Notes: generated from the sequence alone by a model not told the origin. Positions 55,354-64,000 are shown, numbered from the stretch's first letter. The stretch is DNA of 64,000 nucleotides from a bacterium (GCA_022072055.1 JAJVIK010000002.1:355615-419614), one strand, 5' to 3'. Program-made: numbers and translations.

Positions 55354-58300
55354 TCAGCTCGCGGCCTGCCCTCGCAGAACTCCCGACACTGTGGCCGCCA
55401 GGTCGCGCGGCTTGAAGGGCTTGTGGATGAAGGGAGCCTCCGTGTCCACAAAACCGTGGGGCGCCATGGCCTCATCCGTGTACCCGGACATGTAGAGCAC
55501 TTTCAGGTCCGGATGATCCGCTCGCAGGCATTCCACCAGGGCCGCGCCGCTCATTCCGGGCATGACCACATCGGTGATGAGCAGATTGGGACTCAAGCCC
55601 TCCGAACCAACCAGCCGAAGGGCCTCGCTCGCGTTTTCCGCCACTCTCACCTCATAACCGAGGCTGCTCAGGAATCTCTCGACCAGGGTCCGAATGGAAG
55701 GCTCGTCTTCAACCACGAGCAAGGTTTCTCCGTTTCCCCTCAGGTCCTCGCCTTCGCCCAGGGGGCCTCTGAAGTCCGGCTCCGCGTCTGTTCTTGGGAG
55801 GAGAACCTTGAAGATCGCGCCCTTGCCCGGCTCCGAATCCACCCAGATTTCCCCACCATGTTGCTTGACAATCCCGTACACCGTGGAGAGGCCGAGACCG
55901 GTCCCTTTTCCTTTCTCCTTGGTGGTGAAGAAAGGCTCGAAGATCTGGGGCAAGGTTTCTTTAGTCATCCCGCAACCCGTGTCGGTGACGGACATCATGA
56001 CATAGCTTCCGGGCGCGAGCGCCAAGCTGTCTTGCGGTTCCGATTCCGGTTGATCCACATTGGAGGTCTCGATGGTCAGCCGGCCGCCCATGGGCATGGC
56101 GTCTCGGGCATTGACCACAAGGTTCATGATGACCTGTTCGATTTGTCCCGCGTCGGCCATCACCGGGGCCAGGTTCCCCGCGAGACGCAGCTCCAGGGAG
56201 ACATCTTCTCCAATCAACCGTCGCAACATCTTTTGAAGGTTCTGGATCACGGCGTCGAGGTTCACAACCTCGGGTTCCAGCGTCTGCCTCCGGCTGAAAG
56301 CCAGGAGCTGTCGTGTCAGCGCCGCCGAGCGCTTCCCGGCGGACACGATCTCAGCGACCGTTTCGTGGTATGGATCGCTGGCCTGCAAGTCTCCCAAGAG
56401 CATCTCCCCGTACCCGAGGATGACGCTCAGCATGTTGTTGAAATCATGGGCCACCCCTCCCGCGAGACGTCCCACCGCCTCCATCTTCTGGGCCTGACGA
56501 AGTTGGGATTCCAGGGAAAGCTTCTCGGTGATGTCCTCAACCAGTTCCACGGCAGCGGTGATTTCGCCGGCTGAATTGAGGAGCGGAGAGGACACAATCC
56601 GGTACTTCCGATTTCCCGCGCCTTGCTGGGTCTGCAAGGTGGCCTCGTGGACCTTGCCATCCCGCAGCGTCTGGTACGTTGGGCAGTTATCGCAAATCAC
56701 GTTGCGGGGCGGATCACTGAAGACCTGATGGCAGATCGGGCGCCTCGCCGACTCCACCCCCGGAAACCACTCGTGCATGCGATGGTTCATCTCGAGGATT
56801 TCCATCCCGGGGCCGATCAGGGCCACGCCGATTTCGATGTTGTCCAGGATGCTGCGGAGCTTCGCCTCGCTTTCCGCCAAGGCGCGCTCGGCGCGCTTGC
56901 GCCCGGTGATGTCCTCCTTGACCGCGACAAAGTGCTCGATCACGCCGCGTGAATCCTTGACGGGCGAGATCGAGGCGGACTCCCAGAAAAGCTCCCCGTT
57001 CTTCTTCCGGTTATGGAATTCACCCCGCCATTCATCCCCCCGAGTGATGGTTTCCCACATCCGCTCATACTCTTCCCGCGGAGTCTCCCCGGACTTCAGG
57101 ACGCGCGGGTTCTTCCCGATGACCTCCTCCCGCGAATACCCGGACACCTGAGTGAATTTGGGGTTCACATACTCGATGCTCCCCTCCGTGTTGGTGATGA
57201 CAATCGAGGCCGGGCTGAACTCGATCGCGTGCCACAGCTTGCGTAAGTCCTCCTCGGCGCGCTTGCGTTCGGTGATGTCTCGGACCAGACCCAAGTTGTA
57301 TCCCTGGCCCTCATACTCGAAGTAATTGGCGCTGACCTCCACCGGGAAGATCCGACCGTCCTTGGTCCGGTGCCTGGTCTCGAAAGTGAGCGAGCCGCGC
57401 GCCTTGAGTTCGCTCCAGTGCTCCCGCCAGCGGTGAGCGGGAAAATCCGGGTCGATGTCCGGAACGGAAAGCGTGAGAATCTCCCCGCGAGGCCACCCCA
57501 GAGCTCGACACGCCTCCTCATTCACGTGCAGGACACGCCCCTCTTCGTCGATGAGGAAGGCGGCCTCGCGCACATGGTTGAGAGCGAAGTCCAGGAGGGT
57601 CAGCTGCCGCGCGGCCTGCTTGCGCTCCACAAGGTCCATGACCATCGACGCGAGCGCTTGGACCATCTCGACATCCTTCTCGTCATAGTCCGTGGACTTA
57701 TTCCCGACTCCGATGATGGCGGTCACGCGGCCATCCCGCACGACCGGGACTCCTAGGTCGCGGGCCACGGGGGCGTGTCCCATCGGCAGCCCCTTCGTGT
57801 GCGGAAGGCTGGCGTAGTCGTTGTGGATGACCGGCGCTTTGGCGTGGAAACAATCGACCCAGACACCCGCCTCGCTGATCGGATAGTGCAGCCCCTTGCC
57901 CTCCGCCAGGCATGTTTCCTCCTTGAGCGTGTTGGTGGACCACATTTGCAGGGTCAGGCGATGCTGATCCGGGTCCACGAAATGGAAATAGCCGATGCGG
58001 CTCCCGGTATAAAACTCGGCCGCGTCAAGGCCGGCCCGCAAGAGGTCGTCGAGGCTGCCGCGCGAGGCGATCTCGGATAAGTCCAGACGCTTGCGCAGCA
58101 GGGTTTCGGAGCGCTTCCGGGCCCCGATGTCTCGGATGAAGCAGAAGATTCGGCCCCCGGCGATCGGCCAATAGGAGGCGTTGACCTCCACATCCCAAAC
58201 CGTTCCGTCCTTCGTGCGGTGGAAGGACTCGAACAGGTCCGTCCCTTGCTCCATGATTCGTTGCACATGGGCCGCGACATCCGCGCGGTCCTCCTTGACC

Positions 58301-59769
58301 TCGAACTCCCAAACCTCCTTGCCGACTATCTCCTCGCGGGAGTAGCCCGAGCGGTTCAGATAGGCGTCGTTGACCTCGACAATGCGACCTTCCGTGTCCA
58401 CGGTCCAGAAGCCATCCGCCGAGGTCTCGATGACCGCGCGGTATCGCTGCTCGCGATCCTGGAGCGCCTCCTCGGCGCGTTTTCGCTCCACGCGAGTGCG
58501 CAGGGTGACAATTCCGAAGGCCAAATCTTGCGAGAGCTCCTCCAGCAGCTGAACCTCATCGGGTCCGAGCGGATGGTCCTCCGGGGAATTGATCACGAGG
58601 ACCCCGAAAGCGCGGCTGTCTTCGTCCATGAGAGGAAGCGCGATCACGGAGCGAACACCATAATGCGCGGCGCGCTCGCGCCAGACCGCCAGGGCCGGAT
58701 CGGCGTTCACATCCTGAACATGAACCATCTCTCCGCTTCGGATCGCGCGGCCCGAGGGGCCTTTCCCGGTCTGCGACTCCTCGTCCCAGGAGATATGAAT
58801 GGTCTCGACAATCTCGGGCCGGACCCCATGCCAAGCCACGGGGCGCACGGTCTTGAGGGGGTCCTGTTCCGCGTAACCCACCCAAGCCACCTGGTATCCC
58901 GCCTCCTCGCAGACAATCCGGCAGATCTCCTTCAAAAGGGTCTGCTCGTCATTGGCGCGCAAGAGGGCCTGGTTGCATTCACCCAGGGTGCGGAGCGCGC
59001 GATTCACCCGGAGAAGCTCCTCCTCCGTGGTTTTCTGATCCTCAAGAAGCGAAAGGAGCGCGCGGCGCGAGCGCTCCGAAGACTCCAGGAGCCGCTTGAT
59101 GCGCTGCTCGTTTCGCACCAGCTCCGCCGTCCGCTCGACGACCTTTTCCTCCAGGGCGGCCTTGGCCCGCAAGAGGTCCTCTTCCGCGCGCTTGCGCACC
59201 CCGATCTCGCGCTCAAGGTCTTCGTAGGCCCTCCGCAAACGAGTGTGGCTGTTGATCTCGTTTTTCAACACCAGCGCGGCGAAGCTAAAGAACGTGGGCA
59301 AGGTGGGCGACAGGTCCCGGATGGCGACATGCAGCCCCTCCATCTTGAGAACCCCGACCACTTCGGAACCAACCAGGAGCGGGACCGCCCAGGTGTACCC
59401 CCTGGAAAACTCAGGGGTCAGCATGCGAGTCTCGCGGAACGGCCTTTCCTCCTCGACCGGCGCGCGCGACTCCAGGGCCGTTCGGACAAGTTCATCTTCG
59501 ATCGAAGCGAGCGGCTCATCGCCCCCCTGGAGGTCCGCCATCCGCGGTTTTCCGTCGATCCAGTAGTAGAGGACAAGGTCGAGTCCGCCGATGACCTCCC
59601 CGATGGCCCTCAACAATCCTCCAATCGTGTTCTCAAGTCCGGAGACTGAGCCGACACGGTTCATCAAGTGGATGATCAGCTGCAGGTGTGACTTGTCGGC
59701 GGCGAGTTTTTTGAGACGCTCCTCCAGCCGCGCGATTTCCGTCTTGCGGGCGGCGCGCTTGTCGCTCAT
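55354..59769 (-). CDS. Large GAF/PAS hybrid sensor histidine kinase with C-terminal receiver
   Basis: A 1471-residue soluble sensor kinase. In order: coiled coil, a degenerate GAF (about 30-170), a long coiled coil, GAF (about 270-420), PAS (ETSADGFWTVDTEGRIVEVN), GAF (EIASRGSLDDLL to MVMDLVERK), then three PAS domains. The last PAS contains a Cys cluster, ICHQVFSDPPRNVICDNC. HisKA follows with the phosphoacceptor His in GGVAHDFNNMLSVILGY, then a HATPase (VMNLVVNARDAMP, DTGCGMTKETL, GKGTGLGLSTV) and a receiver with Asp in LLITDVVMPGMSG. No transmembrane segment is visible. Start MSDKRAARK overlaps the MtaA-like gene's stop (ATGA). Confidence 0.9.
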   Translation of the reverse strand: MSDKRAARKTEIARLEERLKKLAADKSHLQLIIHLMNRVGSVSGLENTIGGLLRAIGEVIGGLDLVLYYWIDGKPRMADLQGGDEPLASIEDELVRTALESRAPVEEERPFRETRMLTPEFSRGYTWAVPLLVGSEVVGVLKMEGLHVAIRDLSPTLPTFFSFAALVLKNEINSHTRLRRAYEDLEREIGVRKRAEEDLLRAKAALEEKVVERTAELVRNEQRIKRLLESSERSRRALLSLLEDQKTTEEELLRVNRALRTLGECNQALLRANDEQTLLKEICRIVCEEAGYQVAWVGYAEQDPLKTVRPVAWHGVRPEIVETIHISWDEESQTGKGPSGRAIRSGEMVHVQDVNADPALAVWRERAAHYGVRSVIALPLMDEDSRAFGVLVINSPEDHPLGPDEVQLLEELSQDLAFGIVTLRTRVERKRAEEALQDREQRYRAVIETSADGFWTVDTEGRIVEVNDAYLNRSGYSREEIVGKEVWEFEVKEDRADVAAHVQRIMEQGTDLFESFHRTKDGTVWDVEVNASYWPIAGGRIFCFIRDIGARKRSETLLRKRLDLSEIASRGSLDDLLRAGLDAAEFYTGSRIGYFHFVDPDQHRLTLQMWSTNTLKEETCLAEGKGLHYPISEAGVWVDCFHAKAPVIHNDYASLPHTKGLPMGHAPVARDLGVPVVRDGRVTAIIGVGNKSTDYDEKDVEMVQALASMVMDLVERKQAARQLTLLDFALNHVREAAFLIDEEGRVLHVNEEACRALGWPRGEILTLSVPDIDPDFPAHRWREHWSELKARGSLTFETRHRTKDGRIFPVEVSANYFEYEGQGYNLGLVRDITERKRAEEDLRKLWHAIEFSPASIVITNTEGSIEYVNPKFTQVSGYSREEVIGKNPRVLKSGETPREEYERMWETITRGDEWRGEFHNRKKNGELFWESASISPVKDSRGVIEHFVAVKEDITGRKRAERALAESEAKLRSILDNIEIGVALIGPGMEILEMNHRMHEWFPGVESARRPICHQVFSDPPRNVICDNCPTYQTLRDGKVHEATLQTQQGAGNRKYRIVSSPLLNSAGEITAAVELVEDITEKLSLESQLRQAQKMEAVGRLAGGVAHDFNNMLSVILGYGEMLLGDLQASDPYHETVAEIVSAGKRSAALTRQLLAFSRRQTLEPEVVNLDAVIQNLQKMLRRLIGEDVSLELRLAGNLAPVMADAGQIEQVIMNLVVNARDAMPMGGRLTIETSNVDQPESEPQDSLALAPGSYVMMSVTDTGCGMTKETLPQIFEPFFTTKEKGKGTGLGLSTVYGIVKQHGGEIWVDSEPGKGAIFKVLLPRTDAEPDFRGPLGEGEDLRGNGETLLVVEDEPSIRTLVERFLSSLGYEVRVAENASEALRLVGSEGLSPNLLITDVVMPGMSGAALVECLRADHPDLKVLYMSGYTDEAMAPHGFVDTEAPFIHKPFKPRDLAATVSGVLRGQAAS

Positions 59770-60812
59770 GAGGGGTTCCCCCCTTCGAGCGAGCCGAACT
59801 CGAACGCCGCCTCGAGCATGGCGCGGATGTTCGGTTCGGGGATGTCGAGGGGCATGACACAAGTGCCGAAAAGGAACTTCCCTCCGGGGAGGCCCGCCTG
59901 GATGATCTTCCTCACCTGCATCCGGATCTCCTCCGGACTCCAGTCGATGAGGGCGATGTCATTGATCGTGGCGCAAGCCAGGGCGCGTCCGGCGAGGATT
60001 TCCTTGCCCTCCCGGACTCGGTCGAACGGGCCCATGTAATAGCCCTTGATTCCCGTCCGCTCGAAAACGGTCGCCATGACCGGGTTGATCCTGGCGGTGC
60101 CGCCGTAATACACCACTCCCGCGGGGCCCGCCGCGCGGATGTCCTTCTCGATCCAGGGGAGGGAGCACTCCTGGAAGAATCCCATCGGCACAATGTCCGT
60201 GGAGCCGAAAGGATTGGAGTAGATCAGCACATCCGCCCCGGCCTCGCGGTAGGCGGTCAGCTCCTTCACAAAGAACTCATGGCACCTGGACAGGAGCTCC
60301 TCGCGCGCGCCGGCGGGGCCAAGGAACAACAGGTCCATCCACCTCTCCATGCCCATGAGCAGCGCGGGGAGGGCCATCGAGGCCGTTATGTACGCGCAGA
60401 TCGGATACTTCCCGCCGATCTCCCGGCGCAGGATGCTCAGGCACTTGAGGGTCTCCTCAAAAGCCGGATGCGCGGATACATCCTCCGGAATTTCGAGACG
60501 TGGGATGTCCTCCAAGGAATTGATGACCCAATCCTCGACGTTCGGCGGACCGTTCTCGGCGAAGAGGATCTTTCGGCACCCGAGAAACTCGGCTTCTTTC
60601 CCCACATAGAAAAGGCACCAGACATTGTCGTGACCGTACTTCTCGCGCATCCGGATCTGCGCCTCGGCCACTCGTTCCCCATGCGAGTAATACTCTTCGA
60701 GACGAAGGTTCAGCTCTCCCGCTCCCTGATCGAGGAGGTTGCAGAACACGGGGATCCGGTCGACCGCGGCCCCGTCAAAAGCCGCGCTGAGTCGCTGCAT
60801 TCCAGTCACCAT
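59766..60812 (-). CDS. MtaA/uroporphyrinogen-decarboxylase-family protein without the His-x-Cys zinc motif
   Basis: A 348-residue TIM-barrel protein of the UroD superfamily, in the branch of corrinoid:CoM methyltransferases (MtaA, MtbA). Family blocks are VDRIPVFCNLLDQG, MREKYGHDNVWCLFYVGKEA, AGADVLIYSNPFGSTDIV and the C-terminal LDIPEPNIRAMLEAA. MtaA-type enzymes bind zinc with His-x-Cys and a later Cys. At the matching place this protein has Y235-Y-G-G, and only the later Cys318 remains. It is therefore likely altered in catalysis, or acts on a different acceptor. Start MVTGMQ overlaps the corrinoid-protein gene by seven bases; a second ATG four codons on is possible. Confidence 0.85.
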   Translation of the reverse strand: MVTGMQRLSAAFDGAAVDRIPVFCNLLDQGAGELNLRLEEYYSHGERVAEAQIRMREKYGHDNVWCLFYVGKEAEFLGCRKILFAENGPPNVEDWVINSLEDIPRLEIPEDVSAHPAFEETLKCLSILRREIGGKYPICAYITASMALPALLMGMERWMDLLFLGPAGAREELLSRCHEFFVKELTAYREAGADVLIYSNPFGSTDIVPMGFFQECSLPWIEKDIRAAGPAGVVYYGGTARINPVMATVFERTGIKGYYMGPFDRVREGKEILAGRALACATINDIALIDWSPEEIRMQVRKIIQAGLPGGKFLFGTCVMPLDIPEPNIRAMLEAAFEFGSLEGGNPS

Positions 60813-61477
60813 GGCCGCGCCTCCCGGATCAGCCGCGAAATCGCCTTAACCGCCTGAATGCCGTCCGGAGCCCACCCGTCCGCCCCCACGCGCTGGTGGA
60901 GCTGATCATCGAACCGAAACGGGGCTCCGCCGATAATGACCTTGATCCGATCCTCCAGCCCCCGCTCCCTGAGGATATCCCTCACCTTGAGGCATCCCTT
61001 TTCGCTTCGCGCCGTGTGGACCATCATGGCTGAAATCGCGATCACCGAGGCGCGACGATTTTCCGCTTCCTCCACAAAGCGCTCCGCCGACACGTTTACC
61101 CCCAGGTCCGCGCACTCAATCATTCGCGGCCGCAGGCAGCCCACGACAATCCTCTTCCCGAGCGTGTGCAAGTCTCCATGGGGACTCCCGATGACCACTC
61201 TCCCGACCGTTTCCGGCGCCACCCGGAAGCGAGGGAGCAGCTCCTCGGTGACATCCGCTGCGATCTGAGAAGTCAGGAAATGTTGCGCCAAGTTGAGCTC
61301 CTCGCACTCCTCGAGGTCGGTCACGCACTTCTCCAACGCCGGAATCACCACCTCGAAAATCAGTTCCTCGGCCGCGGCCCCTTGGTGGATCGCATCGCGG
61401 ACAAGCTGAAGCGCCCGATCCCGATCCGTGTCGAACAGCGCCTCGCTGAACAGGGACAGCAGCGGCGGGAGGTTCAT
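60806..61477 (-). CDS. Corrinoid (B12-binding) protein, MtaC/MttC type
   Basis: A 223-residue methyl-carrier protein. Residues about 10-85 are the helical cap, here with a LLSLFSEALFDTDRDRALQ start. The B12-binding Rossmann half has the cobalt-ligand signature GSPHGDLHTLGKRIV, with D102-x-H104-x-x-G107, then VIAISAMMVHT (the S-x-L-like strand) and IIGGAPF near 190. These are the three family contacts to the lower base. Its genes overlap on both sides (four bases with the sensor, seven with the MtaA-like gene). The partner methyltransferase that would load it (MtaB type) is absent here. Confidence 0.92.
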   Translation of the reverse strand: MNLPPLLSLFSEALFDTDRDRALQLVRDAIHQGAAAEELIFEVVIPALEKCVTDLEECEELNLAQHFLTSQIAADVTEELLPRFRVAPETVGRVVIGSPHGDLHTLGKRIVVGCLRPRMIECADLGVNVSAERFVEEAENRRASVIAISAMMVHTARSEKGCLKVRDILRERGLEDRIKVIIGGAPFRFDDQLHQRVGADGWAPDGIQAVKAISRLIREARPW

Positions 61478-63123
61478 TGGCGCTGACTCCCATACCGATG
61501 CGGCTCCCCCAGTTGCTCCAGCAACAGATTGACTTCCGCCTTGAGTTCCTGGACCCGCTCCTCACGATTCAACGTGAGGTCATGCCAGCGCTGAAGCTCA
61601 TTCAAGTGCTCCTGAAGCCGATGTTCCGCCCGCTTGCGATCCGTGATGTCGGTGAACATGCCGAAAGAGCCTCGGAAATCCCCGGAAGAATCCAGAATCG
61701 GAACGGCCGAGGCCAGCGTCCAGACCTCACTGCCATCCTTTCTGCGCAGACGACGCTCGTAGTTCGACGAAAGCCCGCGGCGTCGCTCCGCCATCTTTTC
61801 GTGGTGATCGGACAGTTCTTCCTCGAAAAGGAAGGAGGTGAGGGGTTGCCCGACCATCTCTTCAACCTTGACTCCAACCATTTCCGCCATCTTTGCGTTC
61901 ACGAAGGTGATCCGGGTGTCCGCGCCGAGCACCAGAATCCCTTCCACGGCGGTGTCCACGATCCGGCGGTATTTCGCTTCACTCTCGCGCAAGTCACGGT
62001 AAGTCAGGAGGCTGGTCAGGGCGTCCGTCATCCGCCTCCCGATCTCCTCGAATAGGCGCGCCTCCTCGGATGTCCAGACCCGTGGGTGAGAGCACTGATG
62101 AAGTCCGAACAGCCACGGCCTGTCCCCTTTTGGGTGAAGCGCCATGACGAGTTGGGATCTCAGTCCGAATTGTTCTGTCTCACCCCCCGGGAGAGGGTGC
62201 TCCGAGCCTGGCCCAAACCGCACCGGGCCATCCGTGGAGTTCGCGATCCGAAACACCCGAACCGCTTCAGAGTCGACTGGAACCTCAATCCCCAGTACCA
62301 GAGCGCCGGGATACTCCGGGCGAGTCCTTTCCATCGGCACACGCCACGACTTGGTTTCAGGGTCGCATGGGTAGACTAGCCAAGCCCGGTCGCACTCGAA
62401 GATCCCCAGCATCTCGCCGAGAACCTCACTCATCATTTCCTCCAAGTCATTGGTTCCCTGGATGGCCCGATTGACCCGGTCCAGGCTCTCAAAGAACCGA
62501 AGGTGACCTCGATACTCCCACTCCCCTCGTGCGGTGGCGCGCGTTTCGAGGCAGTCCCATTCTCCATTCCTCCGGAGGCTGGCTAACGGGTGGTCACGCA
62601 GGATGTCCAAGAGTGTCGGAGCGTTCACCCTCCCCAGTCCGTATGCGCATAGAACCAAGATGGGCTGCCCCGCAATCACTCGGTCGATGGCAGCCTCAAA
62701 CTCAGAAAACGCCTTTCCATGGCATCCACGCAACGCGGATGCGTCCAATGCCACGCGAAGTCCCTCGTGGCCTTCGGCCAGCGCTCGAGTGAGTCGAACT
62801 CTCCAGTCCTCCACGGCTTGCTGGGTATCGAAGTTTCCCCCCGAAGTCACCCACCGCGCGGCGGAGATCATGACCAATGCGCCCGTCGCGAGGAATTCCT
62901 CGAAGTCGGGAATCCCTTCCCTCAGCGCCTCGCGCGCCTTGGGTGCAGAACCACCGGAACCTACCCACAGGCAAGCCTCGTTGCTTTCCAGTCCGGCTCT
63001 CAGAAAGGGGACCACCGCGTCATGGAGCTCGGATTGCTCTCGGTGGAGGTGACAGAAATGGGTTCCCCACGGCAGCGTTTCGATCCAGGGAATGTCTGTT
63101 TTTCGCGATTGTTTGGCCTTCAT
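61474..63123 (-). CDS. MEDS-GAF-PAS sensor without kinase output
   Basis: A 549-residue soluble sensor. Residues about 10-190 are a MEDS domain (first described in DcmR and methanogen sensors), visible in THFCHLHREQSELHDAVVPF, LRAGLESNEACLWVGS and VALDASALRG. Residues about 205-380 are GAF-like and about 385-505 a PAS (RIVDTAVEGILVLGADTRIT). The C-terminus is a coiled coil with no HisKA, HTH or GGDEF domain. Start MKAKQSRK follows GAGGAAG. A TTG eight codons upstream is possible. It opens the four-gene run with the corrinoid protein. Output probably passes to the downstream hybrid kinase. Confidence 0.85.
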   Translation of the reverse strand: MKAKQSRKTDIPWIETLPWGTHFCHLHREQSELHDAVVPFLRAGLESNEACLWVGSGGSAPKAREALREGIPDFEEFLATGALVMISAARWVTSGGNFDTQQAVEDWRVRLTRALAEGHEGLRVALDASALRGCHGKAFSEFEAAIDRVIAGQPILVLCAYGLGRVNAPTLLDILRDHPLASLRRNGEWDCLETRATARGEWEYRGHLRFFESLDRVNRAIQGTNDLEEMMSEVLGEMLGIFECDRAWLVYPCDPETKSWRVPMERTRPEYPGALVLGIEVPVDSEAVRVFRIANSTDGPVRFGPGSEHPLPGGETEQFGLRSQLVMALHPKGDRPWLFGLHQCSHPRVWTSEEARLFEEIGRRMTDALTSLLTYRDLRESEAKYRRIVDTAVEGILVLGADTRITFVNAKMAEMVGVKVEEMVGQPLTSFLFEEELSDHHEKMAERRRGLSSNYERRLRRKDGSEVWTLASAVPILDSSGDFRGSFGMFTDITDRKRAEHRLQEHLNELQRWHDLTLNREERVQELKAEVNLLLEQLGEPHRYGSQRQ

Positions 63124-63513
63124 TGCGACTTCCTCATCTACATCCAATCAAGTCCGATACTTTCATACGGCATCCAAGTATCAAACCGAGGCGGTTGAGG
63201 AGCTCGCAGGCATGACCCCCAAGTGTGCTCATCGGCGACCAGATGTGACCGGATTCCAAGCCCCTCACCCGCGCCTGGAGTGCCGTGAGCCTGCCTTCAC
63301 GCGCGCATTTGCGCCCCCAATGGGCGAGCTGAAGGACCGCTTCGGCGCGCGATCTTGAACATGAAGATTATAGCAAACCTTATCGGCAAAGTGGAGGCGG
63401 AATGATACAATGGTCATCGTGTGGGGTTTCCGTGGACGGGTCCCGGAAGCATCCCGACTCCTGGTGGACTCCGATACTTCCAAATTGACTCGGAGTCTTC
63501 CACGATCCCAAAC
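63124..63513. other. Divergent intergenic region upstream of the corrinoid-sensor operon
   Basis: A 390-base gap between the sensor gene and the heparinase-like gene. It contains the inverted repeat at 63156-63182. I see no other RNA gene, terminator or coding frame of convincing composition in the rest. Confidence 0.5.
63156..63182. promoter_or_regulatory. Inverted repeat upstream of the MEDS sensor gene (candidate operator)
   Basis: GATACTT (63156-63162) and AAGTATC (63176-63182) form a 7-bp inverted repeat with 13 bases between, 33-59 bases upstream of the sensor start and next to a TTGATA element on the minus strand. It could be an operator or leader hairpin. Confidence 0.4.
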
Positions 63514-64000
63514 ATGCGATCCGCTCTATTCATTCTGGCGTTGCTCCCATCACTTACGGGAGACTCACTCGCGGCTGTCTCACCGTGGTCGGATATCCTT
63601 GAGAACGCGAAGGCGAATTCGGCGCTGACCGAACGACGCGCGGGGCTTATCGAGCAGGCCCGAGAGGCCGAGGCGCTACCGATTGTCCGCCGTGCTCGCT
63701 GTCTTGCCGATGTCGGCAAGGATCGCACCTGGCTGGATGGGAGAAGCAACGCCCTGGAGGAGGAAATCCGCGAAACCTTCGCGCTCGCCATGTCCGATTT
63801 CGGGGCCTGCTCCACCCTCTCCAGGGAGCTCCCGCTCCTGGCCGCCGCCTATCGTTTGACAGGAGAGCAAGCCTTCCTGGATCGGATCCTCGCTCAACTC
63901 GATGAGATGGCGAGGTGGTCGCCGCTCCAGCGCCCCGGATGGACCCTGTACACACCGGGGAACCGTCTCCCGCTCGACGGCAAGGATGGGAACTGGTTGG
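63514..64000 (+). CDS. Secreted heparinase/alginate-lyase-like protein (3' end outside window)
   Basis: The N-terminal 162 residues of an exported protein run off the right edge. A signal peptide MRSALFILALLPSLTGDSLA is followed by a helical region ending SRELPLLAAAYRLTGEQAFL near 110 and LDEMARWSPLQRPGWTLYTP near 130, a pattern of the (alpha/alpha)-toroid N-terminal domain of heparinase II/III and related polysaccharide lyases. Function by resemblance only; the catalytic part lies beyond the window. Confidence 0.6.
   Translation, partial: MRSALFILALLPSLTGDSLAAVSPWSDILENAKANSALTERRAGLIEQAREAEALPIVRRARCLADVGKDRTWLDGRSNALEEEIRETFALAMSDFGACSTLSRELPLLAAAYRLTGEQAFLDRILAQLDEMARWSPLQRPGWTLYTPGNRLPLDGKDGNWL

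Noticed and set aside
59770-59862. 31-residue extension of the hybrid kinase
   Set aside because: It lies inside the MtaA-like gene in another frame; the ATGA overlap at 59766-59769 gives the natural start.

Overview
The window is 64 kb of GC-rich, gene-dense bacterial DNA with many overlapping genes. The OprB-type porin, signal peptides, two-membrane sensors and a chemotaxis set point to a motile Gram-negative organism. Dockerin-like C-termini behind Thr/Pro-rich linkers, tandem DUF1080 domains and the WWGSY-type secreted domain suggest a planctomycete-like, Sumerlaeota-like or Hydrogenedentota-like lineage. That placement is inferred from protein style only.

Layout. 1-6.3 kb (minus): partial tRNA nucleotidyltransferase, creatininase-family hydrolase, a large repeat-bearing secreted dockerin protein, lysyl-tRNA synthetase. 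6.35-9.2 kb (plus): tRNA-Val(CAC) with its promoter, a HicB/HicA toxin-antitoxin pair, a shortened DUF1801 protein, a membrane-anchored beta-lactamase-like hydrolase. 9.3-13.9 kb (plus): an unrecognised conserved protein, a PaaK-like adenylating enzyme, two exported proteins. Lon protease lies on the minus strand at 13.9-16.3 kb. 16.5-24.8 kb (plus): galT, thpR, an orphan DNA methyltransferase and a UbiD decarboxylase in an overlapping run, then a subtilisin-fold protein and isocitrate dehydrogenase. 24.8-32.4 kb (minus): a small membrane protein, a LamG/dockerin protein, a GT39-like membrane protein coupled to a DUF1080 protein, adenosine deaminase. 32.4-35.3 kb (plus): two large unrecognised proteins. 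35.3-40.1 kb (minus): a four-gene surface-polysaccharide operon (deacetylase-glycosyltransferase fusion, sugar aminotransferase, sugar dehydrogenase, hexapeptide acetyltransferase) resembling the WbpB/E/D steps of diacetamido-uronate synthesis. 40.4-41.8 kb (plus): cobalamin adenosyltransferase and a SAM methyltransferase.

41.8-55.35 kb (plus) is a signalling and chemotaxis island: sigma-54 response regulator, a small receiver-like protein, cheA, cheW, an MCP, cheR, an OprB-type porin, a receiver protein, cheD, cheY, a CheX/CheC-like protein and cheB. Facing it, 55.35-63.1 kb (minus) is a four-gene operon in which every junction overlaps: a MEDS-GAF-PAS sensor without kinase, a B12-binding corrinoid protein, an MtaA/UroD-family protein lacking the usual His-x-Cys zinc motif, and a 1471-residue GAF/PAS hybrid histidine kinase. 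This is the most unusual assembly in the window. I infer a corrinoid- or methyl-group-sensing two-component system, possibly linked to the adjacent chemotaxis genes. The right edge cuts a secreted heparinase/alginate-lyase-like gene.
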